DNA of 64,000 bases from Dryocola clanedunensis_A (GTDB lineage: Bacteria; Pseudomonadota; Gammaproteobacteria; Enterobacterales; Enterobacteriaceae): NCBI GenBank assembly GCA_038405435.1, contig JBBYHZ010000001.1. One strand, 5' to 3'. The translations under genes were made by a program, and so were the position numbers. The notes under the pieces are model-generated. The model ran no database searches, was not told where the DNA came from, and saw nothing but the letters and a program-made list of their open reading frames with translations. Positions 56,519 through 64,000 of this stretch are shown here, piece after piece (positions within the stretch are counted from its first letter, which is position 1; the number at the start of each line of letters is the position of its first letter).

Positions 56519-56842
56519 TCAGGCTAAAACGACTTTCAAAGTCCCTGTGCCCGATGGCCTGCGGCTATTTCCCACTACGATCTGAACATCACGGCCTAAT
56601 CTTGTCAGATACTCCAGCATTTTTGCCTCACTGATGCCCCGAAATTGCCCCCTGAGCAGGTTGGACAGGCGCGGTTGTTTCATACCCAGCAGCGCTGCTG
56701 CCTGCTGCTGAGTCAAATTCAGCTCTTTGATGATATTGCCAATAGCCATAGCGAGCTGCGCCTTGATTAGCATCTCATCAGCCTGAGGAAGACCCAGATC
56801 CGCATAGATATTTCCGCTACTTTGTTCGACCTTATGGTCCAT
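56519..56842 (-). CDS. XRE/HigA-type antitoxin, orphaned
   Basis: From the ATG at 56842 (MDHKVEQSSG) a 107-residue helix-turn-helix protein. The HTH (about 40-70: LTQQQAAALLGMKQPRLSNLLRGQF) and C-terminal GRDVQIVV region are those of antitoxins paired with RelE/HigB-type toxins, usually in the toxin-first order. The partner just upstream is a 31-codon stub. The start lies one base after the stub's stop, with GGGAGC as ribosome-binding site, so the operon layout survives although the toxin is lost. It may still act as a DNA-binding repressor. Confidence 0.8.
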   Translation of the reverse strand: MDHKVEQSSGNIYADLGLPQADEMLIKAQLAMAIGNIIKELNLTQQQAAALLGMKQPRLSNLLRGQFRGISEAKMLEYLTRLGRDVQIVVGNSRRPSGTGTLKVVLA

Positions 56843-56843
56843 A

Positions 56844-56939
56844 TTAAGCTCCCGTCGCATGGTCTTCTGCGGCTTTTAAACGTTCGATAATTTTATTGAG
56901 GTCTTTTTTGCTGGAACCAATCCAATAAAGTGGCTTCAT
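56844..56939 (-). pseudogene. RelE/HigB-type toxin remnant, internally deleted
   Basis: Thirty-one codons: MKPLYWIGSSKKDL, then NKIIERLKAAEDHATGA. The first part matches the usual N-terminus of phage-derived Gp49-like RelE/HigB toxins, and the second matches their usual C-terminus. The middle (about 80 residues, with the catalytic core) is missing, yet the frame is intact and ends with TAA one base before the antitoxin start. It could make a peptide, but no RNase activity is expected. Confidence 0.75.
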
Positions 56940-57165
56940 GACGGGCGTCCTTGAATTTGATTATATCCATATAGGTATAAAATTGCATGATTGAAAATCA
57001 AACGAAAGCGAAGATCTTTAGTCGCCCAGAGTTAAAACAGAACTTACGAGGGATTTCGCAAAAGAGAGCTGCAACGGTGCAATTTGCAGGTGAGAACGTG
57101 ATTTTTACTGAGCTGGCGGGCGCTTTGCTTTACACTGGAAATCCTTTCCTTAAGAGGTCGCAACG

Positions 57166-57438
57166 ATGTCCACAGCAAAACTGACACAGCAAGACATGAC
57201 GGAAAGTGAGCAGCGCGAGCTGAAAACGCTGCTCGACCGCGCGCGCATTGCAGAAGGCCGCACGCTGACCAACTCAGAAATCAATCACATCAAAAAAGAG
57301 TACAGCGATAAGCTGATGGCCGAGCGCGAACTTGCTGCCAAAAAAGCCCGCGCCCTGAAGAAACAAAAAGCCTTAAAACCTGATACCTCAGCGACCTATT
57401 CCTGGTCTGCTAATACACATATTCGTGGGAAGCGCTGA
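57166..57438 (+). CDS. yjbD: DUF3811 family protein YjbD
   Basis: A 90-residue, strongly charged helical protein. MTESEQRELKTLLDRARIAEGRTLTNSE and the C-terminal YSWSANTHIRGKR are those of E. coli YjbD, function unknown. It converges with rluF: the stops are one base apart, as in E. coli. The 226 bases upstream hold a plausible promoter but no second gene that I trust. Confidence 0.93.
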   Translation: MSTAKLTQQDMTESEQRELKTLLDRARIAEGRTLTNSEINHIKKEYSDKLMAERELAAKKARALKKQKALKPDTSATYSWSANTHIRGKR

Positions 57439-57439
57439 A

Positions 57440-58315
57440 CTAGCGCCCTTTCTTCTTGCGCCCTGGCTGAGCAAAGCGTTTACGTGATGCCAGCTCTGCC
57501 GGGGTTTTTGCACTGCTTTTCGGCCCGCTGACGACTGGCTTTTTGATCGCCGCAGCCGGTTTCGCCTTCGGTTTTTTCGCAGGCTTAGCCTCTGAAGAGG
57601 AATCTTCAATCAGCTTAAAGAGCTCCACCAGCTCGTCATCCGTCAGATCGCGCCATTCGCCCAGCGGCAGCCCTTTCATGCTGACGTTCATAATCCGGGT
57701 ACGCTCAAGCTTCGTGACCTCATAGCCGAAGTGTTCACACATGCGGCGAATCTGACGGTTTAGCCCCTGCACCAGCGTAATGCGGAAAACAAACGGCGCT
57801 TCTTTTTTCACCTTACATTTTTTAGTGACGGTGCCCAGCATCGGCACGCCCGCGCCCATGCCACGAATGAAGTCGTCGGTGACCGGTTTGTTTACCGTGA
57901 CGATGTACTCTTTCTCGTGGTCATTCCCGGCGCGAAGGATCTTATTCACCAGATCGCCGTGGTTAGTGAGGAAGATCAGCCCCTGCGAGTCTTTATCCAG
58001 ACGGCCAATCGGGAACACACGTTTGCTGTGGTTCACGAAATCAACGATGTTGTCGCGTTCGGCGTCTTCCGTGGTGCTGACGATGCCCACCGGTTTATTC
58101 AGCGCAATCAGCACCAGATCGTCTTCGTTACGGGGTTCAATAAGCTGACCGTTGACCTTAACCACATCACCGGCAAAAACCTGATCGCCAATCGCGGCGC
58201 GCTTGCCGTTGATAAAAACGTTTCCCTGTTCGATGTAGCGGTCGGCGTCGCGGCGCGAGCAGATGCCGCTCTCGCTGATGTATTTGTTCAGGCGAATGGA
58301 TGAGTTGGTCAGCAT
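57440..58315 (-). CDS. rluF: 23S rRNA pseudouridine(2604) synthase RluF
   Basis: A 291-residue RsuA-family pseudouridine synthase. An S4-like RNA-binding domain occupies about residues 8-65, and the catalytic domain carries D107 in GRLDKDSQGL. E. coli RluF converts U2604 in 23S rRNA and U35 in tRNA-Tyr. The Lys/Ala/Pro-rich C-terminal tail (about 240-291, ending RKKKGR) is likely disordered and contacts RNA. Ends one base from the yjbD stop. Confidence 0.96.
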   Translation of the reverse strand: MLTNSSIRLNKYISESGICSRRDADRYIEQGNVFINGKRAAIGDQVFAGDVVKVNGQLIEPRNEDDLVLIALNKPVGIVSTTEDAERDNIVDFVNHSKRVFPIGRLDKDSQGLIFLTNHGDLVNKILRAGNDHEKEYIVTVNKPVTDDFIRGMGAGVPMLGTVTKKCKVKKEAPFVFRITLVQGLNRQIRRMCEHFGYEVTKLERTRIMNVSMKGLPLGEWRDLTDDELVELFKLIEDSSSEAKPAKKPKAKPAAAIKKPVVSGPKSSAKTPAELASRKRFAQPGRKKKGR

Positions 58316-58505
58316 GGTTCCTCCGTAAAAAAACGGACTATACCTTACCCTTCGGACGTTGCGAACAGCCCAGCCTCACTTTGCTTGATTATCTGGAGAT
58401 TTCTCGCAAATGAGTAAAAGGCTTTGCGGCCCGGTCTGTCGCATCTATTTCTGATTAACTACAGCTCACGGGCGACAAACATTAAGTCTGCCGCCCGCCG
58501 AAGCG

Positions 58506-58907
58506 TTACTGCGGTTTGGCCGCGATGGCGGCGATTTTTTTCTGAATATCTTTGTCCAGGTTATTCACCCAGTGATTATACGAACGGTGGATTTCACCGC
58601 CTGACGCCAGCAGGTTAACGCTGCTGACGTAATGTATTGAGTAATCTTTTTCACTGTAGTTAATGCGCACGGTCACGCTGTGCTTACGCACATTCTGCGT
58701 CGCATTAATAACGCCCGGACCGGCCACGGACATGATCCAGTCGCGCCCCTGCCCGGCGTTGATAATCGCCTCTTTGACCTGTTCGGTCGTCACGTGAGCG
58801 GTAATGATTGTCTGTGGGGTACGCACCGGCTCGGTGCGCTCGAGTGCCGAACACCCGGCTAATGCCGCAATACAAATAGCGCCTGCCAATAGCTGCTTAA
58901 GCTTCAT
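58506..58907 (-). CDS. Uncharacterised lipoprotein
   Basis: A 133-residue lipoprotein from the ATG at 58907, chosen since AGGAT lies at the right distance; the ATG at 58916 lacks one. The lipobox LAGC puts lipidated Cys at about 19. The mature part is a small mixed alpha/beta domain with no motif I can assign. In E. coli pepE lies between yjbB and rluF; this gene takes its place here. Likely envelope-linked by its lipid anchor. I cannot suggest a function. Confidence 0.75.
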   Translation of the reverse strand: MKLKQLLAGAICIAALAGCSALERTEPVRTPQTIITAHVTTEQVKEAIINAGQGRDWIMSVAGPGVINATQNVRKHSVTVRINYSEKDYSIHYVSSVNLLASGGEIHRSYNHWVNNLDKDIQKKIAAIAAKPQ

Positions 58908-58972
58908 CAAAATCATCCTTAAATTTAAAATTTTGCGCAGCAGATTATAGCCAGGCGGCTAATTTATAAACA

Positions 58973-60604
58973 CTAATATTCGTCCCGCTCGTCATCGTCG
59001 TCCGGCTGTTCCAGCACGCTGTAAGCCACAGCACAGAACAGCGAATTCAGACGTTTCATGTCCCCCAGCAGCCCCAGGTGCAGCGAACTGGTTTCGATGC
59101 TCTGCACGTTTTGCTGATGCAGGCGATCGACGTGCGCGTGGGAGTAGCGGCGGTTCAGAATCCGGAAGCGGTGTTTGTTACGACGCAAACGACGGGCGCT
59201 GTTAACGTCCCCGGAGAAGAACACCGACAGGCTCAGCTTCAGGTTGCTGGTCAGCTGTTGAAGCAGGGTATCCAGCTCCGTCAGGCCATCCGGGGAAAAC
59301 GCCCGGCGTGCGGAGAGGGATTTGTCGGCGACCTCGCTACCCATACGCTCGATAATATCCGCGGCCTGTTCAAGGTTCAGCGACATCTCGATAATTTCCG
59401 CCCAGCGGCGGGATTCGATTTCAGCCAGATCCTCTTTTTGCATCTGCGCCATGTACAGCTTAATGGCGGTATAAAGCACGTCTACGTCATCGGCCAGCTT
59501 GCGCAGCTCCTTCTCCTGACGCGGCTCGCCGTGCATCACTTTGCTCCATGTCTCCAGCATCTGCTCCAGCACATCCCCCATGCGTAACGTTTCACGGGCG
59601 GCATTCGACAGGCCAAGCGCAGGCGTATCCAGCGCCGTCGGATCGAGGTGTTTCGGCTTCATGCGCCCGTCGATTTCCGGCGCTTCGCTGATGACGCGGC
59701 GGCAGAAGCGCGCCATTGGCTCGGCGAAAGGCACCATTGCAAGGCAGCGAATCAGGTTGTAGAAGACGTGGAAGTAGATCACCAGCTCAGATTCAGGGAG
59801 CGGCAAATGATGCATCCAGCGGGCCAGGATATGCACGAACGGCAGGACGATTAAACTGCCCACCAGCTTGAACAGCAGGCTGCCAAGCGCAACGCGACGG
59901 GCGGCGGCATTGGCGGCGCTGTTGTTGATCATCGCCAGCAGGCCAGAACCCAGGTTCGCGCCGATGACCAGGCACAGCGCAACGTCAAAGGAGATCACGC
60001 CCGTCGAGGTTAATGTCGCGGTCAGCAGCACGGCTGCCAGGCTGGAGTAACTGATAATGGCGAACATCGCGCCGATCAGCGCATCCAGCATGATATCGCC
60101 GGTTAAAGAAGCGAAGATCACCTGCACGCCGGAGGCCTGGGTGATAGGCGTCACGGCGGCCACGATCAGCTCCAGCGCCTGCAAAATCAGACCCAGGCCA
60201 ATCGCCACCCGTCCCAGCTGCCCCGCCCGGGACTGCTTACGGCTGAGGAAGAATATCACCCCGACGAAAATCAGCAGCGGCGAAAGCCACGAGAGATCGA
60301 ACGTCAGCACGCGCGCCATCAGCGCCGTCCCCACGTCGGCCCCAAGCACAATCACCAGAGCAGGTGTGAGCGCCACGAGATCCTGAGCCACAAAAGAGGT
60401 GACCAGCATAGTGGTGGCATTGCTGCTCTGGACAAGCGCGGTTACGCCAATGCCCGCACAGAAGGCGAGCGGTTTTTTTTCAACGCTGCGGCTAAGCACA
60501 CTACGGAGATTTGCGCCGTAAACGCGCATGATCCCGGTGCGCACAATGTGCGTCCCCCAGACCAGTAGCGCCACCGCAGAAAGCAGATGCAGTAGAGTAA
60601 GCAC
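58973..60604 (-). CDS. yjbB: Na+/phosphate cotransporter family protein YjbB
   Basis: A 543-residue inner-membrane protein with two Na/Pi-cotransporter (PF02690-type) repeats containing GIGVTALVQSSNATTMLVTSF and SYSSLAAVLLTATL, and a C-terminal PhoU-like helical domain (about 340-540). E. coli YjbB exports phosphate when polyphosphate is raised. The start codon is GTG at 60604 behind AGGAGAAA. It precedes metH on the same strand but is separated by a BIME. Confidence 0.94.
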   Translation of the reverse strand: MLTLLHLLSAVALLVWGTHIVRTGIMRVYGANLRSVLSRSVEKKPLAFCAGIGVTALVQSSNATTMLVTSFVAQDLVALTPALVIVLGADVGTALMARVLTFDLSWLSPLLIFVGVIFFLSRKQSRAGQLGRVAIGLGLILQALELIVAAVTPITQASGVQVIFASLTGDIMLDALIGAMFAIISYSSLAAVLLTATLTSTGVISFDVALCLVIGANLGSGLLAMINNSAANAAARRVALGSLLFKLVGSLIVLPFVHILARWMHHLPLPESELVIYFHVFYNLIRCLAMVPFAEPMARFCRRVISEAPEIDGRMKPKHLDPTALDTPALGLSNAARETLRMGDVLEQMLETWSKVMHGEPRQEKELRKLADDVDVLYTAIKLYMAQMQKEDLAEIESRRWAEIIEMSLNLEQAADIIERMGSEVADKSLSARRAFSPDGLTELDTLLQQLTSNLKLSLSVFFSGDVNSARRLRRNKHRFRILNRRYSHAHVDRLHQQNVQSIETSSLHLGLLGDMKRLNSLFCAVAYSVLEQPDDDDERDEY

Positions 60605-60688
60605 ACTTTCTCCTGGTTAGTTAGATCGGAAATTCCTTCTCTTTCCAGTATATACGGACTGGCGGTAATAAGGGGGCGGGAGGCATTT

Positions 60689-60761
60689 GTAGGGTGGATA
60701 AGCGCAGGCGTCATCCACCGATAAAAAGTTGTCGGGGGCGCTGCCGCTTACCCGACCTGTA
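60689..60761. repeat. BIME between yjbB and metH
   Basis: REP unit GTAGGGTGGATAAGCGC...GTCATCCACCG (60689-60720) and inverted unit GTCGGGGGCGC...GCTTACCCGACCTGTA (60731-60761), 6 bases past the metH stop. Confidence 0.85.
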
Positions 60762-60766
60762 AAATC

Positions 60767-63700
60767 TTAGTCTGCGTCGTACCCCAGGTTCGGGGCCAGC
60801 CAGCGTTCGACGTCCGTCACGGACATGCCTTTACGACGGGCGTAGTCCTCAACCTGATCGCGCTGAATTTGCGCTACGGCGTAGTACTTGCTGTCCGGGT
60901 GGCTGAAGTACCAGCCGGAAACCGACGCGCCCGGCCACATGGCGTAGGACTCGGTCAGCTTCATGCCAATGACGTTTTCGACGTCCAGCAGCTCCCAGAT
61001 GGTCGCCTTTTCGGTATGTTCCGGGCAGGCCGGATAGCCCGGAGCAGGACGGATCCCCTGGTAGTTCTCGCGGATCAGCTCTTCGTTGCTGAGGTTTTCC
61101 GTCGGCGCATAGCCCCAGTAAACCTTACGCACCCGCTCATGCAGATATTCCGCAAAGGCTTCCGCCAGGCGGTCCGCCAGCGCCTTCAGCATGATTTTGT
61201 TGTAATCATCGTGCTGCGCCTCATAGGCATCAGCGAGCGCGTCTTCTTCCATACCGCCCGTGACGGCAAAGGCACCAATGTAATCCGCTTTACCACTGCT
61301 TTTTGGCGCAACAAAATCGGCCAGGCAGTAGTTGGCGAAGCCCACCTTCTCCGTTTGCTGGCGAAGGTGATGCGCGACAGTCAGCACGCGCGTTCGCGTC
61401 TCATCGCGATAAATTTCTATGTCATCCACAACGCGGTTAGCCGGGAACAGCCCCACTACGCCGCGCGGGTTGAGGGCTTTTTCCGCGTGAAGCTTGTCGA
61501 GCATTTCGTTAGCGTCTTTGAACAGGCGCTGCGCCTCTTCGCCCACCACCTCATCTTCAAGGATGCGCGGGTATTTGCCAGCCAGCGACCAGGTCATGAA
61601 GAACGGCGTCCAGTCGATGTAATTACGCAGCGTTTCGATGCTGGCCGTCACTTCCTGCACGCCCAGACGATGGGCGACCGGCGGCGTATAGCTTGACCAG
61701 TCGAAGGCCAGATCGTTTTCACGGGCTGCGGCAAGCGTAACCGGCGGCGTACGCGGTTTCTTGCGGGCGTGCTGGGTACGCACGGTTTCGTACTCTTTAC
61801 GCGTGCGGGCAACAAAATCATCGTGCTGCGTCGAGGAAAGTAGCGCGGAGACCACGCCGACGGTGCGCGAGGCGTTCTGCACGTAGACCGTTGGGCCGCT
61901 GTAGTTCTGCTCGATTTTCACCGCCGTGTGCGCCTTGGACGTCGTCGCACCGCCAATCAGCAGCGGCAGCGTGAAGCCCTGGCGCTCCATCTCTTTGGCA
62001 ACGTTGACCATTTCGTCCAGCGACGGCGTGATAAGCCCGGACAGGCCGATGATATCCGCCCCCACTTCGCGAGCAGTTTTGAGGATTTTTTCCCCCGGCA
62101 CCATTACGCCGAGGTCGATAATTTCGTAGTTGTTACACTGCAGCACGACGCCAACGATGTTTTTGCCGATGTCGTGAACGTCGCCTTTTACGGTAGCGAG
62201 GACGATTTTGCCGTTGGTCGAGCCTTTCTCTTTGCTGGCTTCAATGTACGGTTCAAGATAGGCAACCGCCTGCTTCATGACTCGGGCAGACTTCACCACC
62301 TGCGGCAGGAACATTTTCCCTTCGCCGAACAGATCGCCTACCACGTTCATCCCGGCCATCAGCGGCCCTTCGATAACTTCAATCGGGCGCGCGGCCTGCT
62401 GGCGGGCCTCTTCGGTATCCAGTTCGATAAATTCGGTGATGCCTTTGACCAGCGAGTAGGACAGGCGCTTTTCGACGTCCCAGCTGCGCCATTCCGCCTG
62501 CTGGGCGCTGGCGGTGTCGTCGCTTTTGGTCCCGCGATATTTTTCTGCCAGATCCAGCAGGCGCTCGGTGCTGTCGTCGCGGCGGTTCAGAATCACATCT
62601 TCTACCGCATCACGCAGCTCCTGCGAGAGGTCGTCATAAATCGCCAGCTGCCCGGCGTTGACGATGCCCATGTCCATGCCGTTGCGGATAGCGTAATAGA
62701 GGAACACGGCGTGAATCGCCTCGCGCACCGGGTCGTTGCCCCGGAAGGAGAACGACACGTTCGACACGCCGCCGGAGATCATCGCGTGCGGCAGCTCGCG
62801 CTTAATGTCTTCACAGGCGCCGATGAAGTCCTGAGCGTAGTTGTTGTGTTCTTCGATGCCCGTTGCCACCGCGAAGATATTCGGGTCAAAGATAATGTCT
62901 TCCGGCGGGAAGCCGACTTCTTCGGTCAAAATCTTGTAGGCGCGGCGGCAAATTTCAATTTTACGCGCACGGGTATCCGCCTGGCCCTCCTCGTCAAAGG
63001 CCATCACCACCATCGCGGCGCCGTAGCGACGCACCAGTTTTGCATGGTGAATAAACTGCTCAACGCCCTCTTTCATGGAGATGGAGTTAACGATGCCCTT
63101 GCCCTGGATGCACTTGAGGCCTTTTTCGATGACGTCCCATTTGGAGGAGTCGATCATGATTGGCACGCGGGCAATGTCCGGCTCGCCGGCGATCAGGTTC
63201 AGGAAGCGCACCATCGCCGCCTCGGCGTCGAGCATCCCCTCGTCCATGTTGATATCGATGATCTGCGCGCCGCTTTCGACCTGCTGGAGCGCAACTTCCA
63301 GCGCTTCGTTGTATTTCTCTTCTTTGATCAGCCGCTTAAATTTAGCGGAGCCGGTGACGTTGGTCCGCTCGCCGACGTTCACAAACAGGCTGTCCGCGCC
63401 GATATTTAGCGGCTCAAGCCCCGCCAGACGGCAAGCAACCGGCAGCTCAGGCAGCCTGCGGGGCGCGACGCCTTCAACCGCCCTGCTCATCGCCGCGATA
63501 TGTTCAGGCGTGGTGCCGCAGCAGCCGCCGACGATATTCAGGAAGCCCGCCTGCGCCCACTCGCCAATCTGCTCGGCCATGGTGTTGGCATCCAGATCGT
63601 ACTCGCCAAAGGCGTTCGGCAGACCCGCGTTCGGGTGGGCGGTGACGTAACATTCCGCGATGCGAGAAAGCTCGGCGACGTACTGACGCAGTTCGTCCGG

Positions 63701-64000
63701 CCCCAGCGCACAGTTCAGACCAAAGGTCAGCGCGTCCGCGTGGCGCAGGGAGTTATAGAAAGCTTCGGTCGTCTGCCCGGAAAGGGTGCGACCAGACGCA
63801 TCGGTAATCGTGCCGGAAATCATGATTGGCAGATCGACGCCCAGCGCTTCAAATTCAGCTTTTACGGCAAAGATTGCCGCTTTGGCGTTCAGAGTATCAA
63901 ACACCGTTTCGATCATAATAAGGTCAACGCCACCTTCCACCAGCGCGCGGGTGGATTCGCGATAGGCGTCCACCAGCAGGTCGAAGGTGACGTTACGGAA
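60767..64000 (-). CDS. metH: Cobalamin-dependent methionine synthase MetH (5' end cut)
   Basis: The frame stays open to the last base, so the start is outside; about 1077 of some 1227 residues are present. In order: the end of the homocysteine-binding barrel with zinc ligands in GLNCALGP and GGCCGTTPEH; the methyltetrahydrofolate domain (NVGERTNVTGSAKFKRLI); the cobalamin module with DVHDIGKN (the His that binds cobalt) and GLSGLITPSLDEM; and the AdoMet activation domain (AMWPGASVSGWYFSHPDS). It makes methionine from homocysteine. No cobalamin riboswitch can be judged, since the 5' region is off the window. Confidence 0.98.
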   Translation of the reverse strand, partial: FRNVTFDLLVDAYRESTRALVEGGVDLIMIETVFDTLNAKAAIFAVKAEFEALGVDLPIMISGTITDASGRTLSGQTTEAFYNSLRHADALTFGLNCALGPDELRQYVAELSRIAECYVTAHPNAGLPNAFGEYDLDANTMAEQIGEWAQAGFLNIVGGCCGTTPEHIAAMSRAVEGVAPRRLPELPVACRLAGLEPLNIGADSLFVNVGERTNVTGSAKFKRLIKEEKYNEALEVALQQVESGAQIIDINMDEGMLDAEAAMVRFLNLIAGEPDIARVPIMIDSSKWDVIEKGLKCIQGKGIVNSISMKEGVEQFIHHAKLVRRYGAAMVVMAFDEEGQADTRARKIEICRRAYKILTEEVGFPPEDIIFDPNIFAVATGIEEHNNYAQDFIGACEDIKRELPHAMISGGVSNVSFSFRGNDPVREAIHAVFLYYAIRNGMDMGIVNAGQLAIYDDLSQELRDAVEDVILNRRDDSTERLLDLAEKYRGTKSDDTASAQQAEWRSWDVEKRLSYSLVKGITEFIELDTEEARQQAARPIEVIEGPLMAGMNVVGDLFGEGKMFLPQVVKSARVMKQAVAYLEPYIEASKEKGSTNGKIVLATVKGDVHDIGKNIVGVVLQCNNYEIIDLGVMVPGEKILKTAREVGADIIGLSGLITPSLDEMVNVAKEMERQGFTLPLLIGGATTSKAHTAVKIEQNYSGPTVYVQNASRTVGVVSALLSSTQHDDFVARTRKEYETVRTQHARKKPRTPPVTLAAARENDLAFDWSSYTPPVAHRLGVQEVTASIETLRNYIDWTPFFMTWSLAGKYPRILEDEVVGEEAQRLFKDANEMLDKLHAEKALNPRGVVGLFPANRVVDDIEIYRDETRTRVLTVAHHLRQQTEKVGFANYCLADFVAPKSSGKADYIGAFAVTGGMEEDALADAYEAQHDDYNKIMLKALADRLAEAFAEYLHERVRKVYWGYAPTENLSNEELIRENYQGIRPAPGYPACPEHTEKATIWELLDVENVIGMKLTESYAMWPGASVSGWYFSHPDSKYYAVAQIQRDQVEDYARRKGMSVTDVERWLAPNLGYDAD

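Noticed and set aside
56987..57184. Possible 65-codon gene before yjbD
   Set aside because: No clear ribosome-binding site, runs into the yjbD start in another frame, no family resemblance; more likely leader or promoter DNA.
61928..63409. 493-codon open frame opposite metH
   Set aside because: Antisense shadow of a conserved gene; the composition (many Val, His, Arg) is that of reverse-complement artefacts.

Overview
The window is chromosomal DNA from a member of the Enterobacteriaceae, most like Enterobacter, Lelliottia or Leclercia. Nearly every gene has a close E. coli counterpart, and the order follows the E. coli 91-92 minute region: actP, yjcE, ghxP, soxRS, pdeC, yjcB, ssb, uvrA, yjbR, aphA, tyrB, alr, dnaB, qorA, dusA, zur, yjbJ, dinF, lexA, dgkA, plsB, ubiAC, the mal genes, psiE, yjbEFGH, pgi, lysC, yjbD, rluF, yjbB, metH. 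Both edges cut a gene: actP on the left and metH on the right. The genus is an inference; I could not search a database.

Layout. 1-6.8 kb: the end of actP, a CidA/CidB-type pair, a three-gene polysaccharide export set (wza-wzb-wzc) on the minus strand, and a divergent LysR regulator. 6.8-14.6 kb: an antiporter, the guanine/hypoxanthine permease ghxP behind PurR-like sites, a glutathione transferase, the small RNA sraL, soxR/soxS with their shared operator, the c-di-GMP phosphodiesterase pdeC, and yjcB. 14.6-20.2 kb: an MltF-like lytic transglycosylase, ssb, uvrA and yjbR. 20.3-30.4 kb: aphA, tyrB, alr, dnaB, qorA, dusA, a TraF-type outer-membrane protein, a cupin, zur and yjbJ. 30.6-37.3 kb: dinF-lexA (SOS), dgkA, plsB, ubiC-ubiA. 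37.4-45.7 kb: the maltose regulon, malK-lamB-malM diverging from malEFG, then psiE. 45.8-49.7 kb: the exopolysaccharide operon yjbEFGH. 50-64 kb: pgi, a CPA1 antiporter, the lysine riboswitch with lysC, a PanS-type transporter, a decayed toxin-antitoxin pair, yjbD, rluF, a lipoprotein, yjbB and metH.

Themes. DNA-damage control is well represented: lexA with two LexA boxes, dinF, uvrA and ssb. So is redox stress (SoxR operator with a 19-bp promoter spacer). REP/BIME palindromes sit in many intergenic gaps, and one pair lies inside the signal-peptide coding region of yjbG. No tRNA, rRNA, CRISPR, insertion sequence or prophage was seen.

The least ordinary parts are the orphan wza-wzb-wzc set wedged between cidAB and its likely regulator, with a Wzc whose tyrosine tail is nearly absent; the BIME that lengthens YjbG; and a RelE-type toxin reduced to a 31-codon stub in front of an intact antitoxin. 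I did not find a convincing wholly new multi-gene system.
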